DNA of 14,025 bases from Candidatus Peregrinibacteria bacterium. Its GTDB lineage: Bacteria; Patescibacteriota; Gracilibacteria; UBA1369; JACRIC01. Of this stretch, positions 13,132 to 14,025 are shown piece by piece; the first letter of the stretch is position 1, and each line of letters begins with the position of its first letter. The notes beneath the pieces were generated by a model. The model saw only the letters and a program-made list of their open reading frames with translations. It did no database searches and had not been told where the DNA came from. The DNA is taken from NCBI GenBank assembly GCA_016235915.1, contig JACRIC010000068.1, positions 1-14,025 on the forward strand. The letters run 5' to 3'. A program made the translations under genes and the position numbers.

Positions 13132-14025
13132 ATGAAAATCTCCATAAACTGGCTCCGCGACTTCGTTGATATTCCTGAAAATCTATCAGGAAAACGCCTC
13201 GCAGAACTTCTCACCCTCCACACCGCTGAAGTCGAAGGCATTCATGATGAAAACGCTCGCCTCGAAAATATAGTGGTTGGGAAAATTATAAAAGTAAAAA
13301 AACATCCGAACGCGGACAAGCTTGTTTTGACGGACACGAATATCGGAGAAAAAATCGTTCAAATAGTATGCGGCGGAAAAAATGTACGCGAAAGCTTGAC
13401 GGTGGCAGTCGCTCTTCCCGGCGCATGGGTCAACTGGCATGGAGCGGGACCAGCAATCAAATTAGAAAAAACCGCGATCCGCGGCGAAGAAAGTTTTGGC
13501 ATGATCTGTGCCGGAGAAGAAATCGGACTTGCTCATTCCCTGGCAGGAGAAATCATGGAGCTCGACTCCGGCTTCAAGCCGGGAACGCCACTCGCGAAAG
13601 TTCTCAAAAAAGACGACATTATTCTCGAAATCGACAATAAATCTTTGACTCATCGCCCTGACCTGTGGGGACATTACGGAATTGCGAGAGAATTCGCCGC
13701 TATTCTTGGAAAAAAATTGAAACCCTATAAAACAAAAGCGTCGTTCCCCAAAAAAGGGGCTCCTCTCACAATCACCATAAAAAATCCCAACATCGTCCCG
13801 CGCTTTACGGCCTGCCTCATAAAAAATGTAAACATCGAACCTTCTCCGAAATGGATACAACAACGCCTCGAAAGCGTCGGAATACGACCAATAAACAACA
13901 TAGTAGACGTCACGAATTTTGTCATGCTCGAATATGGGCAACCCATGCACGCCTACGATCGAAAAAAAGTAGCAACCGATACGCTGGAAGCAAGACTGGC
14001 AAAAAATGGCGAAACGATCGAAACC
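13132..14025 (+). CDS. pheT: Phenylalanyl-tRNA synthetase beta subunit (5' part, cut by window edge)
   Basis: The frame is open from the ATG at 13132 to the end of the window (298 codons, no stop), while full PheT proteins are about 800 aa. The product starts MKISINWLRDFVDIP, typical for the family. It is followed by the tRNA-binding OB-fold domain with VVGKIIKVKKHPNADKL (about 48-64), CGGKNVRE (80-87), LPGAWV and LEKTAIRGEESFGMICAGEEIG (111-132). After that comes the LEIDNKSLTHRPDLWGHYGIARE motif (165-187) and the start of the B3/4 editing-associated region with RPINNIVDVTNFVMLEYGQPMHAYD (253-277). Together with pheS upstream it encodes the complete heterotetrameric enzyme. The truncation is an effect of the window, not a gene defect. 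Confidence 0.96.
   Translation, partial: MKISINWLRDFVDIPENLSGKRLAELLTLHTAEVEGIHDENARLENIVVGKIIKVKKHPNADKLVLTDTNIGEKIVQIVCGGKNVRESLTVAVALPGAWVNWHGAGPAIKLEKTAIRGEESFGMICAGEEIGLAHSLAGEIMELDSGFKPGTPLAKVLKKDDIILEIDNKSLTHRPDLWGHYGIAREFAAILGKKLKPYKTKASFPKKGAPLTITIKNPNIVPRFTACLIKNVNIEPSPKWIQQRLESVGIRPINNIVDVTNFVMLEYGQPMHAYDRKKVATDTLEARLAKNGETIET

Noticed and set aside
1..14025. CRISPR array, insertion sequence, integrase or phage genes
   Set aside because: No regularly spaced repeats, transposase or phage-like proteins were seen on either strand.
1..14025. Alternative genetic code with TGA as glycine
   Set aside because: TGA ends pilC, nadM, topA, rpmB and the EamA gene at family-appropriate lengths, and tryptophan is encoded by TGG.

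Overview
The window looks like a chromosomal segment of a small-genome bacterium of the Candidate Phyla Radiation (Patescibacteria, Parcubacteria-like). This is inferred from gene content and style: compact genes with few Shine-Dalgarno motifs, a minimal type IV pilus cassette, an archaeal-type NMN adenylyltransferase (NadM) next to an ammonia-dependent NAD synthetase, a short zinc-ribbon L28, and AT-leaning lysine-rich proteins. TGA ends several well-recognised genes (pilC, nadM, topA, rpmB), so the recoded TGA=Gly lineages (Gracilibacteria, Absconditabacteria) are unlikely. The exact lineage cannot be fixed from this sequence.

Layout. 1-105: GC-rich nested hairpin downstream of pilC. 106-3959, minus strand: an EamA-type transporter, then pilB (assembly ATPase) and pilC (inner-membrane platform). 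3960-4194: divergent control region with a 21-bp inverted repeat. 4195-4820, plus: an AbiEii/DUF6036-like nucleotidyltransferase overlapping a 46-residue basic protein, which resembles a toxin-antitoxin-type pair. 4844-5173, minus: tRNA-Ser(GGA) with encoded CCA, and rpmB (L28). 5174-5479: no firm gene, possibly a decayed one. 5480-9039, plus: a tight operon behind a good sigma-70-type promoter: smpB, nadE, nadM, a phosphohexomutase and a small two-helix membrane protein. 9046-11361, minus: topA, convergent with that operon across only 6 bp. 11362-11624: divergent region with a perfect 18-bp palindrome and a strong promoter for the HU gene. 11625-11955: HU gene and a rho-independent terminator. 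12021-14025, plus: pheS and the 5' part of pheT, separated by a copy of a repeat resembling the widespread CATTGCGA...GAAGCAATCTC type.

How the genes work together. Most are housekeeping: ribosome rescue (SmpB), translation (L28, tRNA-Ser, PheST), chromosome topology and packaging (TopA, HU), and the last two steps of NAD synthesis (NadM, NadE) together with sugar-phosphate isomerisation. The accessory parts are the pilus cassette, the nucleotidyltransferase pair and the palindromic elements. I did not find a convincing new large system. The items most worth a second look are the nucleotidyltransferase/46-aa pair with its inverted-repeat leader, the disordered N-terminal tail of NadE with a beta-clamp-like QLSMF motif, and the hairpin at the left edge.
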